Origin: an uncultured Pelagibacteraceae bacterium
GTDB taxonomy: Bacteria; Pseudomonadota; Alphaproteobacteria; Pelagibacterales; Pelagibacteraceae
Length of the DNA: 48,536 nucleotides
Reading direction: 5' to 3'
NCBI GenBank assembly: GCA_902517615.1
Contig: CABYCY010000011.1
Span: 1 to 48,536 of the forward strand
The notes under the pieces: generated by a model
Database searches by the model: none
What the model saw: only the letters and a program-made list of their open reading frames with translations
Told to the model about the DNA's origin: nothing
Program-made: the position numbers and the translations under genes
In this document: in pieces, positions 26,839 through 35,988 of the stretch
Numbering within the stretch: the stretch's first letter is position 1
Layout of the letters: the number at the start of each line of letters is the position of its first letter

Positions 26839-27909
26839 ATGCATAAAATATTTATTCGTTCTTTCGTCTCTTCTCTAGTTTTTTTGTTTACATTAACTGT
26901 AGCTGCAGTTGCAAAAGATGTTAAAGCAGCATTTGTGTATATTGGTCCAACTGGTGACCATGGATGGACATATCAGCATGATGTAGGGAGAAAAGCTGTA
27001 GAAGCTGCGGGATTTAAAACAACATACGTTGAAGGTGTTCCAGAAAGTGCTGATGCTGAGAGAGTTCTTAGACAATTAGCTAATTCTGGTCATGATGTTA
27101 TTTTTACAACTAGTTTTGGATATATGAATCCAACTAACAAAGTTGCAAAAGAGTTTCCAAACGTAAAATTTGAACATGCTACTGGATACAAAAGAGAACA
27201 TCCAAATGTTTCAACTTACGCAGCTAGATTCTATGAAGGTAGAACTATCTTGGGAACGATTGCTGGAACTATGACAAAATCTAATGTAATTGGATACGTA
27301 GCGTCATTTCCAATTCCAGAGGTAATTAGAGGAATTAACTCATTTACTTTAGCAGCTCAAAAAGTAAATCCAAATATTAAAACTAAAATTGTTTGGGCTT
27401 TCACTTGGTATGATCCAGGAAAAGAGGCTGAAGCAGCTAAAGCTTTAATTGATCAAGGTGCAGATGTAATTGCTCAACACACTGATAGTACTGCGATTGT
27501 TCAGATTGCTGAAAAAGCTGGAGTATATGCTTTTGGTCAAGCAAGTGATATGGATAAGTTTGCTCCTAAAGCTGTATTGACTTCAGTTGAAAACAACTGG
27601 GGACCATACTATGTAGATAGAGTTAAAGCTGTTGCAAATGGTACATGGAGTCAAAAAGATACATGGCATGGTATAGGAGATGGTATGGTTGTCATATCAA
27701 GTTTAGACTCTCAAATGCCTGCTGACCTACAATCAAAAGTTAAAAAACTTCAAGCAGATTTAGCATCTGGCAAAGTTCATTCTTTTACTGGACCAATTTA
27801 TGATCAAAAAGGTAATTTAATGGTAGCAGAAGGCAAAACTGCAGATGATGGTATGCTTGCAGGTATGATGACTTATGTAAAAGGTGTTGAGGGCGATATA
27901 CCTAAGTAA
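26839..27909 (+). CDS. BMP-family periplasmic purine/nucleoside-binding protein
   Basis: A 356-residue solute receptor of the PnrA/BmpA family. The signal peptide ends around VAAVAKD. The mature protein begins KAAFVYIGPTGDHGWTY, the classic BMP N-terminal motif with the ligand-stacking aromatics. It continues with TTSFGYM, FEHATGY, GVYAFGQASDM and a C-terminal FTGPIYDQKGNLMVAEG. BMP proteins bind nucleosides or purine bases. No nucleoside hydrolase or phosphorylase is encoded nearby, so free bases are the more likely ligands here (inference). A strong AGGGGAAA ribosome-binding site and the terminator at 27932 suggest high expression. Confidence 0.93.
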   Translation: MHKIFIRSFVSSLVFLFTLTVAAVAKDVKAAFVYIGPTGDHGWTYQHDVGRKAVEAAGFKTTYVEGVPESADAERVLRQLANSGHDVIFTTSFGYMNPTNKVAKEFPNVKFEHATGYKREHPNVSTYAARFYEGRTILGTIAGTMTKSNVIGYVASFPIPEVIRGINSFTLAAQKVNPNIKTKIVWAFTWYDPGKEAEAAKALIDQGADVIAQHTDSTAIVQIAEKAGVYAFGQASDMDKFAPKAVLTSVENNWGPYYVDRVKAVANGTWSQKDTWHGIGDGMVVISSLDSQMPADLQSKVKKLQADLASGKVHSFTGPIYDQKGNLMVAEGKTADDGMLAGMMTYVKGVEGDIPK

Positions 27910-27931
27910 GTTTTTAACTTATAAAAAATTT

Positions 27932-27960
27932 AAAAGGCCGGTTTTTAACTGGCCTTTTTT
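27932..27960 (+). terminator. Rho-independent terminator after the BMP binding protein
   Basis: AAAAGGCCGGT (27932-27942) pairs with ACTGGCCTTTT (27948-27958), an 11-bp stem with one G-U pair and a TTTTA loop, followed by Ts. It lies 22 bases after the stop codon. Its T-tract touches the 3' end of the converging phosphoribosyltransferase gene. Confidence 0.9.
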
Positions 27961-28483
27961 ATATCTGATGCTTTTTTTTTATTTCTTCAATCCTTAATTC
28001 TTCATAAATTTCGAAAGGCTGTACTATCCAAGGATTGTCGGGAAGTCTATTTGCACAGAAATCTGGCTCAAATGTTGATTTCTTTTTTTTAAATAATGTA
28101 GCAGTTTTAATATCTTCTATTTTATCCTTAATAGGTTCGTATTTTTTTAACCAATCTATACTTTTATTAAAAGTAATTCCGGTATCAGATAAATCATCAC
28201 ATAAAAGAATTTTTCCACCCATATTAGGTGCAATAGAGCTCATTTCCCTTGAGAACACAATATCACCTTGCTCATCCTCTACTCCCTTACCACTGTATGA
28301 CTCTACTGCAAGATATGCACACTTTAATTTAAATATTCTACTTAAGACATCAATCATTGGAGCTGCTCCACGCATTATGCCAATTAATATTGTTGGTTTG
28401 TATCCACTTTCATGAATTTGGATTGCTAATTTCTCAACAGTTTTGTTGTACTGATCCCAACTAACAATTAATTTTTCAGACAT
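27959..28483 (-). CDS. Purine phosphoribosyltransferase (xanthine/hypoxanthine-type)
   Basis: A 174-residue type I PRTase. The PRPP-binding loop is ILLCDDLSDTGIT (92-104) and the diphosphate loop is IGIMRGAAP (about 34-42). The hood resembles Gpt-like or HpcC-like purine PRTases, with the usual WIVQPFE near the C-terminus (W of xanthine-guanine PRTases). It converts free purine bases to nucleotides in the cytoplasm. It follows puuD by 16 bases in the same direction, so it appears to be the last gene of the uraH-xdhA-xdhB-guaD-puuD transcript, offering a salvage branch beside catabolism. Exact base preference unproven. Confidence 0.85.
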   Translation of the reverse strand: MSEKLIVSWDQYNKTVEKLAIQIHESGYKPTILIGIMRGAAPMIDVLSRIFKLKCAYLAVESYSGKGVEDEQGDIVFSREMSSIAPNMGGKILLCDDLSDTGITFNKSIDWLKKYEPIKDKIEDIKTATLFKKKKSTFEPDFCANRLPDNPWIVQPFEIYEELRIEEIKKKHQI

Positions 28484-28499
28484 AATTTTTTATATTTAG

Positions 28500-29408
28500 T
28501 TATTTAAATAATAAAACTAAAACTGCAAGAACGATAAGTGCTATTATTGAAGAAATTAAAATATACAACCTGTGAATGTTTCTTCCTCTTAAGTTAAAAT
28601 AATGTCTCGCTACTCCAGTAATAACAGCTAACGCACATAATATTAGCCAATTATACTGGTGATAAACCAAGAAACTTGAGTGTCCAGAAAGCATTATAAA
28701 TAATACTAAAAAAGTTGAATAATTATTATGAATTGATCTTTGTTTAGCTGCTAATGATAGACTCATATCAAATTTTTCACCTCTTTCACTACTACTAATT
28801 ATGTTCATTTGATTAGGTATAATTACTGTAAAAACGTTGCCAAACATATTGGTGCCTATAATCAATCCAACACTTAAAATTGCAAATTTTGGTCCAAATA
28901 ATTTAGTTAGACCAAAAGAAACAAGTCCAAGCAAAATGATTGCTGTAGAAATAAATAATATATTATTTTCAATCAATTTAGATTTGCACAACAGATCATA
29001 AATAAACCAAAAAATAATTAATGATAAAAGCGAGATAATAATGGCATAACTAGGAGGCATTAACAAAACACGTTTATCAACCATTAATACTCCAGCGTTA
29101 TAATAATAAATTACTACTAAGAGCAACATTCCCGTTACAAAAGTTAAGTAACTTTGCCATTTAAAGATCACTAATCTATTTAAATAATCCTGTGGTGGTG
29201 AGGTTTTTAATCTTGAAAGTTTGTAAAAAAAACCAGAATGCATAAGATATCCTTCGCCATCGATATCATCACTTGTTATATTTTTATTTAAATTATTATC
29301 TAAATAATTAAACAAAAAACTATTACCTACCCATAATATTGCAAATAATACATGACCCCATCTTAGAATAACTTCTAACCATTTTATTGTATAAGGTAAA
29401 AATTCCAT
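28500..29408 (-). CDS. puuD: Membrane urate oxidase PuuD, lacking the cytochrome c domain
   Basis: Oxidises urate to 5-hydroxyisourate at the inner membrane. The 302-residue protein begins MEFLPYTIKWLEVILRWGHV and has eight or so hydrophobic helices. These include FAILWVGNSFLFNYLDNNLN, GTNMFGNVFTVIIPNQ and the HNNYSTFLVLFIMLSGH heme/quinone-type His region characteristic of PuuD (DUF989). Canonical PuuD carries about 100 further residues with a CxxCH cytochrome c; that part is absent here. The start shares one base with the guaD stop (TAATG). The position between guaD/xdh and uraH in one operon supports the assignment. Confidence 0.88.
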   Translation of the reverse strand: MEFLPYTIKWLEVILRWGHVLFAILWVGNSFLFNYLDNNLNKNITSDDIDGEGYLMHSGFFYKLSRLKTSPPQDYLNRLVIFKWQSYLTFVTGMLLLVVIYYYNAGVLMVDKRVLLMPPSYAIIISLLSLIIFWFIYDLLCKSKLIENNILFISTAIILLGLVSFGLTKLFGPKFAILSVGLIIGTNMFGNVFTVIIPNQMNIISSSERGEKFDMSLSLAAKQRSIHNNYSTFLVLFIMLSGHSSFLVYHQYNWLILCALAVITGVARHYFNLRGRNIHRLYILISSIIALIVLAVLVLLFK

Positions 29409-29878
29409 TAATATTTTATTTTATCTACTTTTTTGTCCCAAATTTCAAATGCTTTTAAAGCTTCATCTCTAAGTAATTGTACCATTTTAATTTTTCTGTC
29501 ATCAATTTTTTTTGGAATTTCTGTATAAATAAAAGAGTCATCGAAATCTATATTTTTGGCATCTTCTCTTGTGTTTGCATAATATATTTTATCTAATCTT
29601 GACCAATAAATTGCTGAAAGACACATCGGGCAAGGTTCACATGATGTGTAAATCTCACAACCAGAAAGATCAAAAGTATTTAAATTTTTACAGGCTTCTC
29701 GAATCGCTACTATTTCTCCATGAGCGGTTGGATCATTTGAAGAAGTAACTTTATTAGAGCCCTCTGCAATAATCTTGTCATCTTTAACTATAACGCTTCC
29801 AAAGGGACCACCAATAGTATTCGCACTATTTATTGAAAGTTCAATGGCTTTAGCCATAAATTTTTTTTTATCTTCCAT
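29408..29878 (-). CDS. guaD: Guanine deaminase (CDA fold)
   Basis: Converts guanine to xanthine. It is a 156-residue zinc enzyme with TAHGEIVAIREAC (His 53, catalytic Glu 55) and YTSCEPCPMCLSAIYWS (Cys 83 and 86), closely matching bacterial GuaD of the Bacillus type rather than TadA. The end KAFEIWDKK also resembles GuaD. It overlaps xdhB by 11 bases and puuD by 1, so its product feeds xanthine directly into the co-transcribed dehydrogenase. Confidence 0.9.
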   Translation of the reverse strand: MEDKKKFMAKAIELSINSANTIGGPFGSVIVKDDKIIAEGSNKVTSSNDPTAHGEIVAIREACKNLNTFDLSGCEIYTSCEPCPMCLSAIYWSRLDKIYYANTREDAKNIDFDDSFIYTEIPKKIDDRKIKMVQLLRDEALKAFEIWDKKVDKIKY

Positions 29879-32183
29879 TTAAATTTTTTATTTTATTTTT
29901 GATTTTGTTAATACTCATTAAGATTCTTTCAGGTGTTGCTGGTGCATTAAGTTCTGGAGCAAACTGATAATTTCCAATTGAAGCGACTGCATCTTTAATT
30001 GCATAAAAAACGCTCATGGCTAGCATTAAAGGAGGTTCACCAGTTGTCTTTGCTTTATTAACAACTTTTTCTTTATTTAATCCCTCTTTAAAAATTTCTA
30101 CATTAAATTTTTTTGGTATGTCGCTTACTGCAGGTATTTTATAAGTTGATGGAGAAAAAGTTGTAATCTGACCGTTTGATTTCCAATTTAGTTCTTCGAT
30201 AGTCAACCAACCTTGTCCTTGTACAAAACCACCTTCAATCTGACCTAATTCAAGTGCCGGATTTATTGGTTTTCCAGCATCATGTAAAATATCAACTCTT
30301 TCTAAAACATTTTCTCCAGTCAATGTATCTACAGTTACCTCTGAAACAGCTGCGCCATAACAAAAGTAATAAAAAGGTCTTCCTCTAAATTTTTTTTTAT
30401 CAAAGTTAATTTTTGGTGTTGAATAAAAACCTGAAGATGAAAGAGAAATTCTGTTTAAATATGCCTCTTGGATTACGCTTTTAAATTCAAATTGTCTATT
30501 TCCAAATATTATATATTGATCTTTATAAACTGCTTCTTGGTTAAAGATCTTATATTTTTTCTTAATAAATTTTTCTAAATTTAATTTAATTTTTGCTACT
30601 GCATTTAATGCTGCAGCACCATTAAGGTCTGTGGTTGACGAAGCAGCACTAGCTGATGTATTCGGAACCTTAGCTGTATTTGTTGATGATATATGAACTA
30701 AATTATATGGTAATCCTAAAGAATTAGCTACGAGTTGTGCTATTTTTGTATGAGTTCCTTGACCCATTTCTATACCCCCATGATTCAAATATACACTTCC
30801 ATCTGTGTAAATATGGACTAAAGCACCAGCTTGATTTAAATGAATAGTTGTAAATGAAATACCAAATTTTAATGGTGTAATAGCTATACCTTTCTTTTTA
30901 AATTTATTTTTTTCATTGAATTTTCTTATATCTGAATATCTTTTCTTATAATTAGATTTGTTTTCTAAATTTTTAAATATTTCATTAATAACATTATCTT
31001 CAATGATCATTCCATAATGAGTTATATTTTTTTTGTCCTTTTGATAAAAATTTTTCTTTCTAACTTCTATGGGGTCCTTTTTTAAGTACCTTGAAATATT
31101 ATCTATAATATTTTCAATAGCCATCATCCCTTGATTACCACCAAAACCCCTAAATGCAGTTGATGTTGGAATATTTGTCTTACATAAATTATTTGTTACC
31201 TCAATATCTGAAATGTAATATGCATTATCTATATGAAGCAAAGCTCTCTCGTTTATCGCTGCTGATAAATCGGGTGACATTCCACAATTTGAAGATAGGT
31301 TTATTTTTAGTCCTTCAATAATTCCTTCATCATTAAACCCAACTTCGTATTCAGATAAAAATTCATGCCTTTTACCAGTTAATATAATATCATCATCCCT
31401 ATCTAATCTTAATTTAACGGGCTGACCTGATTTTTTTGCTAACAAAGCACAAATACATGCTGTCATGAAATTTGTTTCTTTTCCTCCAAATCCACCTCCA
31501 ATTCTTCTTACCTCAACATTTATTGAATTACTTTTCTGATTAAACATTTTTGCAATTAGTTGTTGTGTCTCTGAAGGATGTTGTGTTGAACTATAAACTA
31601 AAAAATTATCATCTTCTTTAGGAATAACAAAAGCTGCCTGGCCCTCTAAATAAAAATGCTCTTGACTTCCAGTTGTAAAATTACCTTTTAAATTATTTTT
31701 TGAATTTTTTATTTTTTTAGTAGGGTTACCTTTTTTAATTTTTCTAGGTTTAAACAAAAACTGTTTTTTATTTAAAGCTTCCTGTATTGTAATAACTGGT
31801 TTTAAATCTTTATAAATGATTTTAGCTTTTAACACTGCTTTTCTAGCAAGTTCAGTGGTTGTGGCAGCTACAGCAAATAATGGTTGGCCAAAAAACTCAA
31901 CTTTTTTTTCTGGAAATATTGGATCGCCATCAAAAACTGGGCCCACATCATTCCTTCCTAGGATATCACTTTCAGTAACTACTGATATAACACCTTCGCT
32001 TTTTTTTACTTCAGATAGGTCTATTTTTTTTATTATTGCATGAGCTTTTTTACTTAAACCAATAGCACCATAAATTGTATTTTTCGGTTCATTAATATCA
32101 TCGGTATATTCAGCGTATCCACTTACATGTTTATAGGCACTATCATGTGGTCTTATTTCCTTAATATAGTTCTCTTTGCTCAT
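29868..32183 (-). CDS. xdhB: Xanthine dehydrogenase, molybdopterin-binding subunit
   Basis: Catalytic subunit oxidising hypoxanthine and xanthine to urate; 771 residues. The residues that define xanthine oxidation are present: Glu in GGGFGGKE (FGGKE at 232-236), Arg in TAFRGFGG (344-349) and Glu in GEPPLMLAM (715-718), together with NHGGIEMGQGTHTK. These correspond to bovine Glu802, Arg880 and Glu1261, so the substrate call is firmer than for generic molybdenum hydroxylases. The start lies directly after the xdhA stop. It needs Mo-cofactor insertion by XdhC (37577-38601). Confidence 0.96.
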   Translation of the reverse strand: MSKENYIKEIRPHDSAYKHVSGYAEYTDDINEPKNTIYGAIGLSKKAHAIIKKIDLSEVKKSEGVISVVTESDILGRNDVGPVFDGDPIFPEKKVEFFGQPLFAVAATTTELARKAVLKAKIIYKDLKPVITIQEALNKKQFLFKPRKIKKGNPTKKIKNSKNNLKGNFTTGSQEHFYLEGQAAFVIPKEDDNFLVYSSTQHPSETQQLIAKMFNQKSNSINVEVRRIGGGFGGKETNFMTACICALLAKKSGQPVKLRLDRDDDIILTGKRHEFLSEYEVGFNDEGIIEGLKINLSSNCGMSPDLSAAINERALLHIDNAYYISDIEVTNNLCKTNIPTSTAFRGFGGNQGMMAIENIIDNISRYLKKDPIEVRKKNFYQKDKKNITHYGMIIEDNVINEIFKNLENKSNYKKRYSDIRKFNEKNKFKKKGIAITPLKFGISFTTIHLNQAGALVHIYTDGSVYLNHGGIEMGQGTHTKIAQLVANSLGLPYNLVHISSTNTAKVPNTSASAASSTTDLNGAAALNAVAKIKLNLEKFIKKKYKIFNQEAVYKDQYIIFGNRQFEFKSVIQEAYLNRISLSSSGFYSTPKINFDKKKFRGRPFYYFCYGAAVSEVTVDTLTGENVLERVDILHDAGKPINPALELGQIEGGFVQGQGWLTIEELNWKSNGQITTFSPSTYKIPAVSDIPKKFNVEIFKEGLNKEKVVNKAKTTGEPPLMLAMSVFYAIKDAVASIGNYQFAPELNAPATPERILMSINKIKNKIKNLNGR

Positions 32184-33620
32184 TTAATTAACTCTTGTTA
32201 ACTTTTTAGAATCTATTTCTACAAAACACTTCATCAATAAATTTTTTGCTATCTCTAGTCTGTATTCTTTACTAGCTCTCATGTCTCCAATAGGACTTAG
32301 ATCTCTTTCTAAATAATTTTTTGCTTGGTCAAAAGTATTGATATTAAGAGGCTTATTTTTAAGAATTTTTTCACATGCTTTAGCTCTTTTTGGTACTGAA
32401 GCCATACCCCCATATGCAATAAATGCCTCTTTAATTTTATTATTATCAATTTCAAAATTAAAAGAGCCACAAACAGATGAAATATCGTCATCAAATCTTT
32501 TTGATATTTTAAATGCTTTAAAAATATTTTTCTTAAATAATGGTATTTTTATAGAATGAATGAATTCATTTTTTTTTAATTTTGTCTTCCTATAATCAAT
32601 AAAAAAATTATTTATTGGCAAAACTTTTCTTTTATCAAAACTTTCAATTAAAACCTTGGCATTTAATGATAGTAGAATTGGTAAGGAATCACCTATTGGA
32701 GATGCTGTTGCAATATTGCCACCTATAGTCCCTACATTTCGAATTTGAACAGAGCCATACCTTTTAAGAACTAAATAAAAATCTGGATAATATTTTTTAA
32801 TTTCTTTTTCAAATTTTATTAAAGGTGTAGAAGCACCAACCTCTAAATAATTTTTACTTACCTTTATAAAATCTAATTCTTTAATTTCTTTTAAATCAAT
32901 TATGAACGGAATTTCTTTTCTTTCTTTTGTGACTTTCAAAGATAAGTCGGTCCCACCCGCAAGAAAACTAAAATTAGAATATTTTTTAATTATATTTTTT
33001 AAATCTTTAGTATTTTTTGGTGAAAAATAAATTTTATCATCTTTTTTAATATAAATATTTTTTGGTTTAATTTTTTTTAATAGTTGAACAATTTTATTAT
33101 TATTTTTGCTAAATTGATCATTCTTGTTTATCTTATTTAAACTTTTTGCAGCATCTATTATAGGCCTATAGCCAGTGCAACGACATAAATTACCAGATAT
33201 AGAGTCTGTTATTAATTCATTATTAAGATTTTTGTTATTTTTAAACATTGAAAATAAAGACATAACAAATCCTGGAGTACAGAATCCACATTGAGAACCA
33301 TGAAATTTTACCATCGCATCTTGCACTGGATGAAGTTTGCCATCTTTTGAAACCAAATCCTCTACAATTAAAAGTTGTTTACCATTTAATGATGGAACAA
33401 ATGAAATACAGGAATTGATTGCCTTATATATTATTTTGTTACCAACTAGTTCACCCAAAACAATGGTACATGCGCCACAACCACCCTCTGAACATCCTTC
33501 TTTAGTTCCAGTCTTTTTAAGTTCAGTTCTAATATAATTAAGTAATGTTTGATTTGGATCAGGATTTTTAATTACTACAAGCTCATCATTTAATAAAAAT
33601 TTTACAGAATCTGATATCAC
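32184..33620 (-). CDS. xdhA: Xanthine dehydrogenase, FeS/FAD subunit
   Basis: Electron-transfer subunit of 478 residues. The N-terminal [2Fe-2S] ferredoxin domain has EGCSEGGCGACT (Cys 43, 48, 51). The second cluster has SQCGFCTPGF (111, 114) and NLCRCTGYRP (146, 148). After a Lys-rich linker comes the FAD domain with FLAGGTDLSLKV and QIRNVGTIGGNIATASPIGD. The start codon is GTG (33620), immediately after the uraH stop, and agrees with the family N-terminus VKFLLNDE. Fused FeS and FAD domains with a separate MoCo subunit is the common bacterial XdhAB layout. Confidence 0.95.
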   Translation of the reverse strand: MISDSVKFLLNDELVVIKNPDPNQTLLNYIRTELKKTGTKEGCSEGGCGACTIVLGELVGNKIIYKAINSCISFVPSLNGKQLLIVEDLVSKDGKLHPVQDAMVKFHGSQCGFCTPGFVMSLFSMFKNNKNLNNELITDSISGNLCRCTGYRPIIDAAKSLNKINKNDQFSKNNNKIVQLLKKIKPKNIYIKKDDKIYFSPKNTKDLKNIIKKYSNFSFLAGGTDLSLKVTKERKEIPFIIDLKEIKELDFIKVSKNYLEVGASTPLIKFEKEIKKYYPDFYLVLKRYGSVQIRNVGTIGGNIATASPIGDSLPILLSLNAKVLIESFDKRKVLPINNFFIDYRKTKLKKNEFIHSIKIPLFKKNIFKAFKISKRFDDDISSVCGSFNFEIDNNKIKEAFIAYGGMASVPKRAKACEKILKNKPLNINTFDQAKNYLERDLSPIGDMRASKEYRLEIAKNLLMKCFVEIDSKKLTRVN

Positions 33621-33971
33621 TTAACTACCTCTATAAGTAGAATAACTCCAAGGTGAGACTAATAAAGGTACATGATAATGCTGTGAGGGATCTGAAATAC
33701 CAAATCTAATAATTACGTCGTCCAAAAATGGAACTTCACTTGTTGAAGATATATTTTTGAAGTAATCACCAATATAAAAAACTAATTCATATTTACCCTT
33801 TGCAAAATTCTCTCCCTCTACTAAAGGAGAATTTGCTCTACCATCATTATTAAGTTTTACTGAAGTTATTTTTTTTCTTTCTGAATTATTTATATGAAAC
33901 AATTCAACCAAAATACCCTTGCCTGGTTTTCCTGAATATACATCTAAAACATGAGTTGTGAGCTTTGTCAT
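33621..33971 (-). CDS. uraH: 5-Hydroxyisourate hydrolase (transthyretin-like)
   Basis: Hydrolyses 5-hydroxyisourate to OHCU. The 116-residue protein starts MTKLTTHVLDVYSGKPGKG and ends in SPWSYSTYRGS. The two signatures of the family, THVLD.x.xG.P and the C-terminal YRGS, are both intact, and YHVPLLVSP is conserved. It has no signal peptide, so it is cytoplasmic. It is the first gene of a minus-strand operon uraH-xdhA-xdhB-guaD-puuD-phosphoribosyltransferase and is divergent from uraD, which performs the next step. Confidence 0.95.
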   Translation of the reverse strand: MTKLTTHVLDVYSGKPGKGILVELFHINNSERKKITSVKLNNDGRANSPLVEGENFAKGKYELVFYIGDYFKNISSTSEVPFLDDVIIRFGISDPSQHYHVPLLVSPWSYSTYRGS

Positions 33972-34019
33972 AAAATTATAGTATCATTTAAATTTCAAAC
34001 TTAAATTATTTAAAATTAT
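33972..34019. promoter_or_regulatory. Divergent regulatory gap between uraH and uraD operons
   Basis: These 48 bases separate the two catabolic operons and must contain both promoters or the promoters extend into the genes. The sequence is almost pure A/T. A perfect TATAAT lies on the minus strand at 33980-33975, only 3 bases before the uraH ATG, so if used the leader would be extremely short or absent. No matching -35 box at 16-18 bases is visible. Confidence 0.35.
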
Positions 34020-34517
34020 ATGGGAACAATAGATAACATTAACGATCTTAACAAGTCTGATTTTTTGTCGATTTTCGGCAATGTTTTTGAAAAGACTGAA
34101 TCAGTTGCTCAAGAGGCTTTTGAGACAAAACCTTTTAAAGATTTTGATGATATTATAATTAAAATGTTAACTATATATGAAAACTATAAAAAAGATAAAA
34201 TTTTAGAAATTTTAAATGCTCACCCTGAGCTTGCTGTAGCAAAAAAAATGACTTTGGAGTCTATATCAGAACAGGCTTCTGCAAAATTGAATGAGTGTTC
34301 TAATGATGAATATGAGGAATTCAAAAAATTAAATATAGAATATAAAAGAAAGTTTAATTTTCCATTTATAATCGCAGTCAAAGGCAAAGATAAATATGAA
34401 ATATTAAAGAATTTTAGACAAAGAATACTAAATGATGTAGAAAGTGAATTCCTTGAAGCAAAAAAACAAGTAAAAAAAATTGCAACCTTTCGTCTTAATG
34501 AAATAAATAAAAAATGA
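34020..34517 (+). CDS. uraD: OHCU decarboxylase
   Basis: Decarboxylates 2-oxo-4-hydroxy-4-carboxy-5-ureidoimidazoline to S-allantoin. It is 165 residues, all helical. The catalytic His lies in NAHPELA (His 68, Glu 70), followed by LN..YK.KFNFPFIIAVKGKDK and a C-terminal EFLEAKKQVKKIATFRLNEI, the family layout. It leads a plus-strand operon uraD-alc-allA-puuE with ATGA overlaps at every junction, and is divergent from uraH. Confidence 0.93.
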   Translation: MGTIDNINDLNKSDFLSIFGNVFEKTESVAQEAFETKPFKDFDDIIIKMLTIYENYKKDKILEILNAHPELAVAKKMTLESISEQASAKLNECSNDEYEEFKKLNIEYKRKFNFPFIIAVKGKDKYEILKNFRQRILNDVESEFLEAKKQVKKIATFRLNEINKK

Positions 34518-35500
34518 AAAAATTTATAAGTGCAAAAATGATAAACTTAGCAGATCCTAGAATAGGATCTAAAATTATATATAAGACAGATGATTTTTTT
34601 GCAGCTGCTCACAGAATTTTAAAAACTAATCCTCCTGACTTTAAAGATGGATTATTTGACAATCATGGTAAATGGATGGATGGATGGGAAACAAGGAGAA
34701 GAAGGTCAAAAGGTTTTGATTATTTAATTTTAAAACTTGGTAAACCTGGAAAGATATTTGATATAGACATTGACACAACACACTTCAATGGCAACCAACC
34801 CACTCATGCATCGTTAGAGGGTTGCTTTAGTAAAACAAAACCTAATAAGAAAACAAAATGGACTCAATTACTAGATAAAAAAAAACTTGGGCCAAGTAGA
34901 AACCATAGCTTCAAATCAAAAAATAAATCTGTTTTTAATTATATAAGACTAAACATTTTTCCGGATGGTGGGGTTGCAAGACTAAGACTTTATGGAAAAA
35001 TTGAGATGGAAAAAAACCTTTTAAATAACAAAAATATAAATCTAACATCTATTTTAAATGGTGCTTCAATTATTGGTTGTAATAATGAACACTTTGGCAA
35101 AGCTGAAAATATCATAGCCCCTGGTAAGGGAAAAAATATGGGAGATGGCTGGGAAACAAGAAGAAGTAGAGGAAAAAACTTTGATTGGATTATAATTAAA
35201 TTTGGAAAACCAGGCATAATCAGGAAATTAGAAATAGATACACACCATTTCAAAGGAAATTACCCTGATACTTGTTCAATTCAAACTGCAAATATTACAA
35301 AAAATCTATCCAATAAATCAATTGTTAATAATTCAAAAAATTGGAAAATTATTTTAAATAAGTCCAAACTATCTGCTCACAAAAAACATATTTTTAAAAA
35401 ATTCTTAATTAAAAGAAGTAAGGAAAATTATCTTAGAATAAATATCTATCCAGATGGTGGAATTTCAAGAATAAGAGCATTTGGAAATTTTGTAAAATGA
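34514..35500 (+). CDS. alc: Allantoicase
   Basis: Hydrolyses allantoate to ureidoglycolate and urea. The 328-residue protein consists of two tandem allantoicase domains. Repeat 1 has GWETRRRRSKGFDYLILKLG and DTTHFNGNQP; repeat 2 has GWETRRSRGKNFDWIIIKFG and DTHHFKGNYP. Each ends in a beta motif, IFPDGGVARLRLYG and IYPDGGISRIRAFG. The internal duplication is typical of the family. Lys-rich like the rest of the genome. It overlaps uraD and allA by ATGA. Confidence 0.95.
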   Translation: MKKFISAKMINLADPRIGSKIIYKTDDFFAAAHRILKTNPPDFKDGLFDNHGKWMDGWETRRRRSKGFDYLILKLGKPGKIFDIDIDTTHFNGNQPTHASLEGCFSKTKPNKKTKWTQLLDKKKLGPSRNHSFKSKNKSVFNYIRLNIFPDGGVARLRLYGKIEMEKNLLNNKNINLTSILNGASIIGCNNEHFGKAENIIAPGKGKNMGDGWETRRSRGKNFDWIIIKFGKPGIIRKLEIDTHHFKGNYPDTCSIQTANITKNLSNKSIVNNSKNWKIILNKSKLSAHKKHIFKKFLIKRSKENYLRINIYPDGGISRIRAFGNFVK

Positions 35501-35988
35501 ACGTAATAAAAGCAAAAAAAATAACTAAAAAAAATTTTTCTAAATTTGGTCAATTAATAGATACATCAAAAAAAAATCCTATAAATATTAATGATGGGTA
35601 TGCAAAACGATTTGATAATTTAATAAATATAGATACCTCTAAAAAAAGAGGGGAAGCGATCATTAGTATTTTTAAAGCAAAAAAAAGAAGATTTCCTATG
35701 AAAATTGATATGATGGAAAAACATCCTCTAGGAAGCCAAGCATTTATACCAATGGAGGATGCAAAATTTTTAGTATTTGTAGCACCAAAAGGAAATAAAC
35801 CAGATATAAATAAAATCCAATCATTTATGGTCCCAAAACAAACTGGGGTAAATTACAATGCTGGTATTTGGCACTTTCCACTAATTTCTATGAAAAATAT
35901 GAATTTTCTTGTTGTTGACAGGAAAGGTAAAGGAAACAATCTTATAATTTATAAATTTAAAAAAGATAAAATTATTTTAAAAAAATGA
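35497..35988 (+). CDS. allA: Ureidoglycolate lyase
   Basis: Splits ureidoglycolate to glyoxylate and urea. A 163-residue cupin-like protein containing EKHPLGSQAFIPMEDAKFLV, FVAPKG and GVNYNAGIWHFPLI, the active-site His-containing motifs of AllA, and an FLVVDRKG strand near the end. It sits between allantoicase and allantoinase in the same ATGA-linked operon, consistent with completing allantoin breakdown. Confidence 0.93.
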   Translation: MNVIKAKKITKKNFSKFGQLIDTSKKNPININDGYAKRFDNLINIDTSKKRGEAIISIFKAKKRRFPMKIDMMEKHPLGSQAFIPMEDAKFLVFVAPKGNKPDINKIQSFMVPKQTGVNYNAGIWHFPLISMKNMNFLVVDRKGKGNNLIIYKFKKDKIILKK

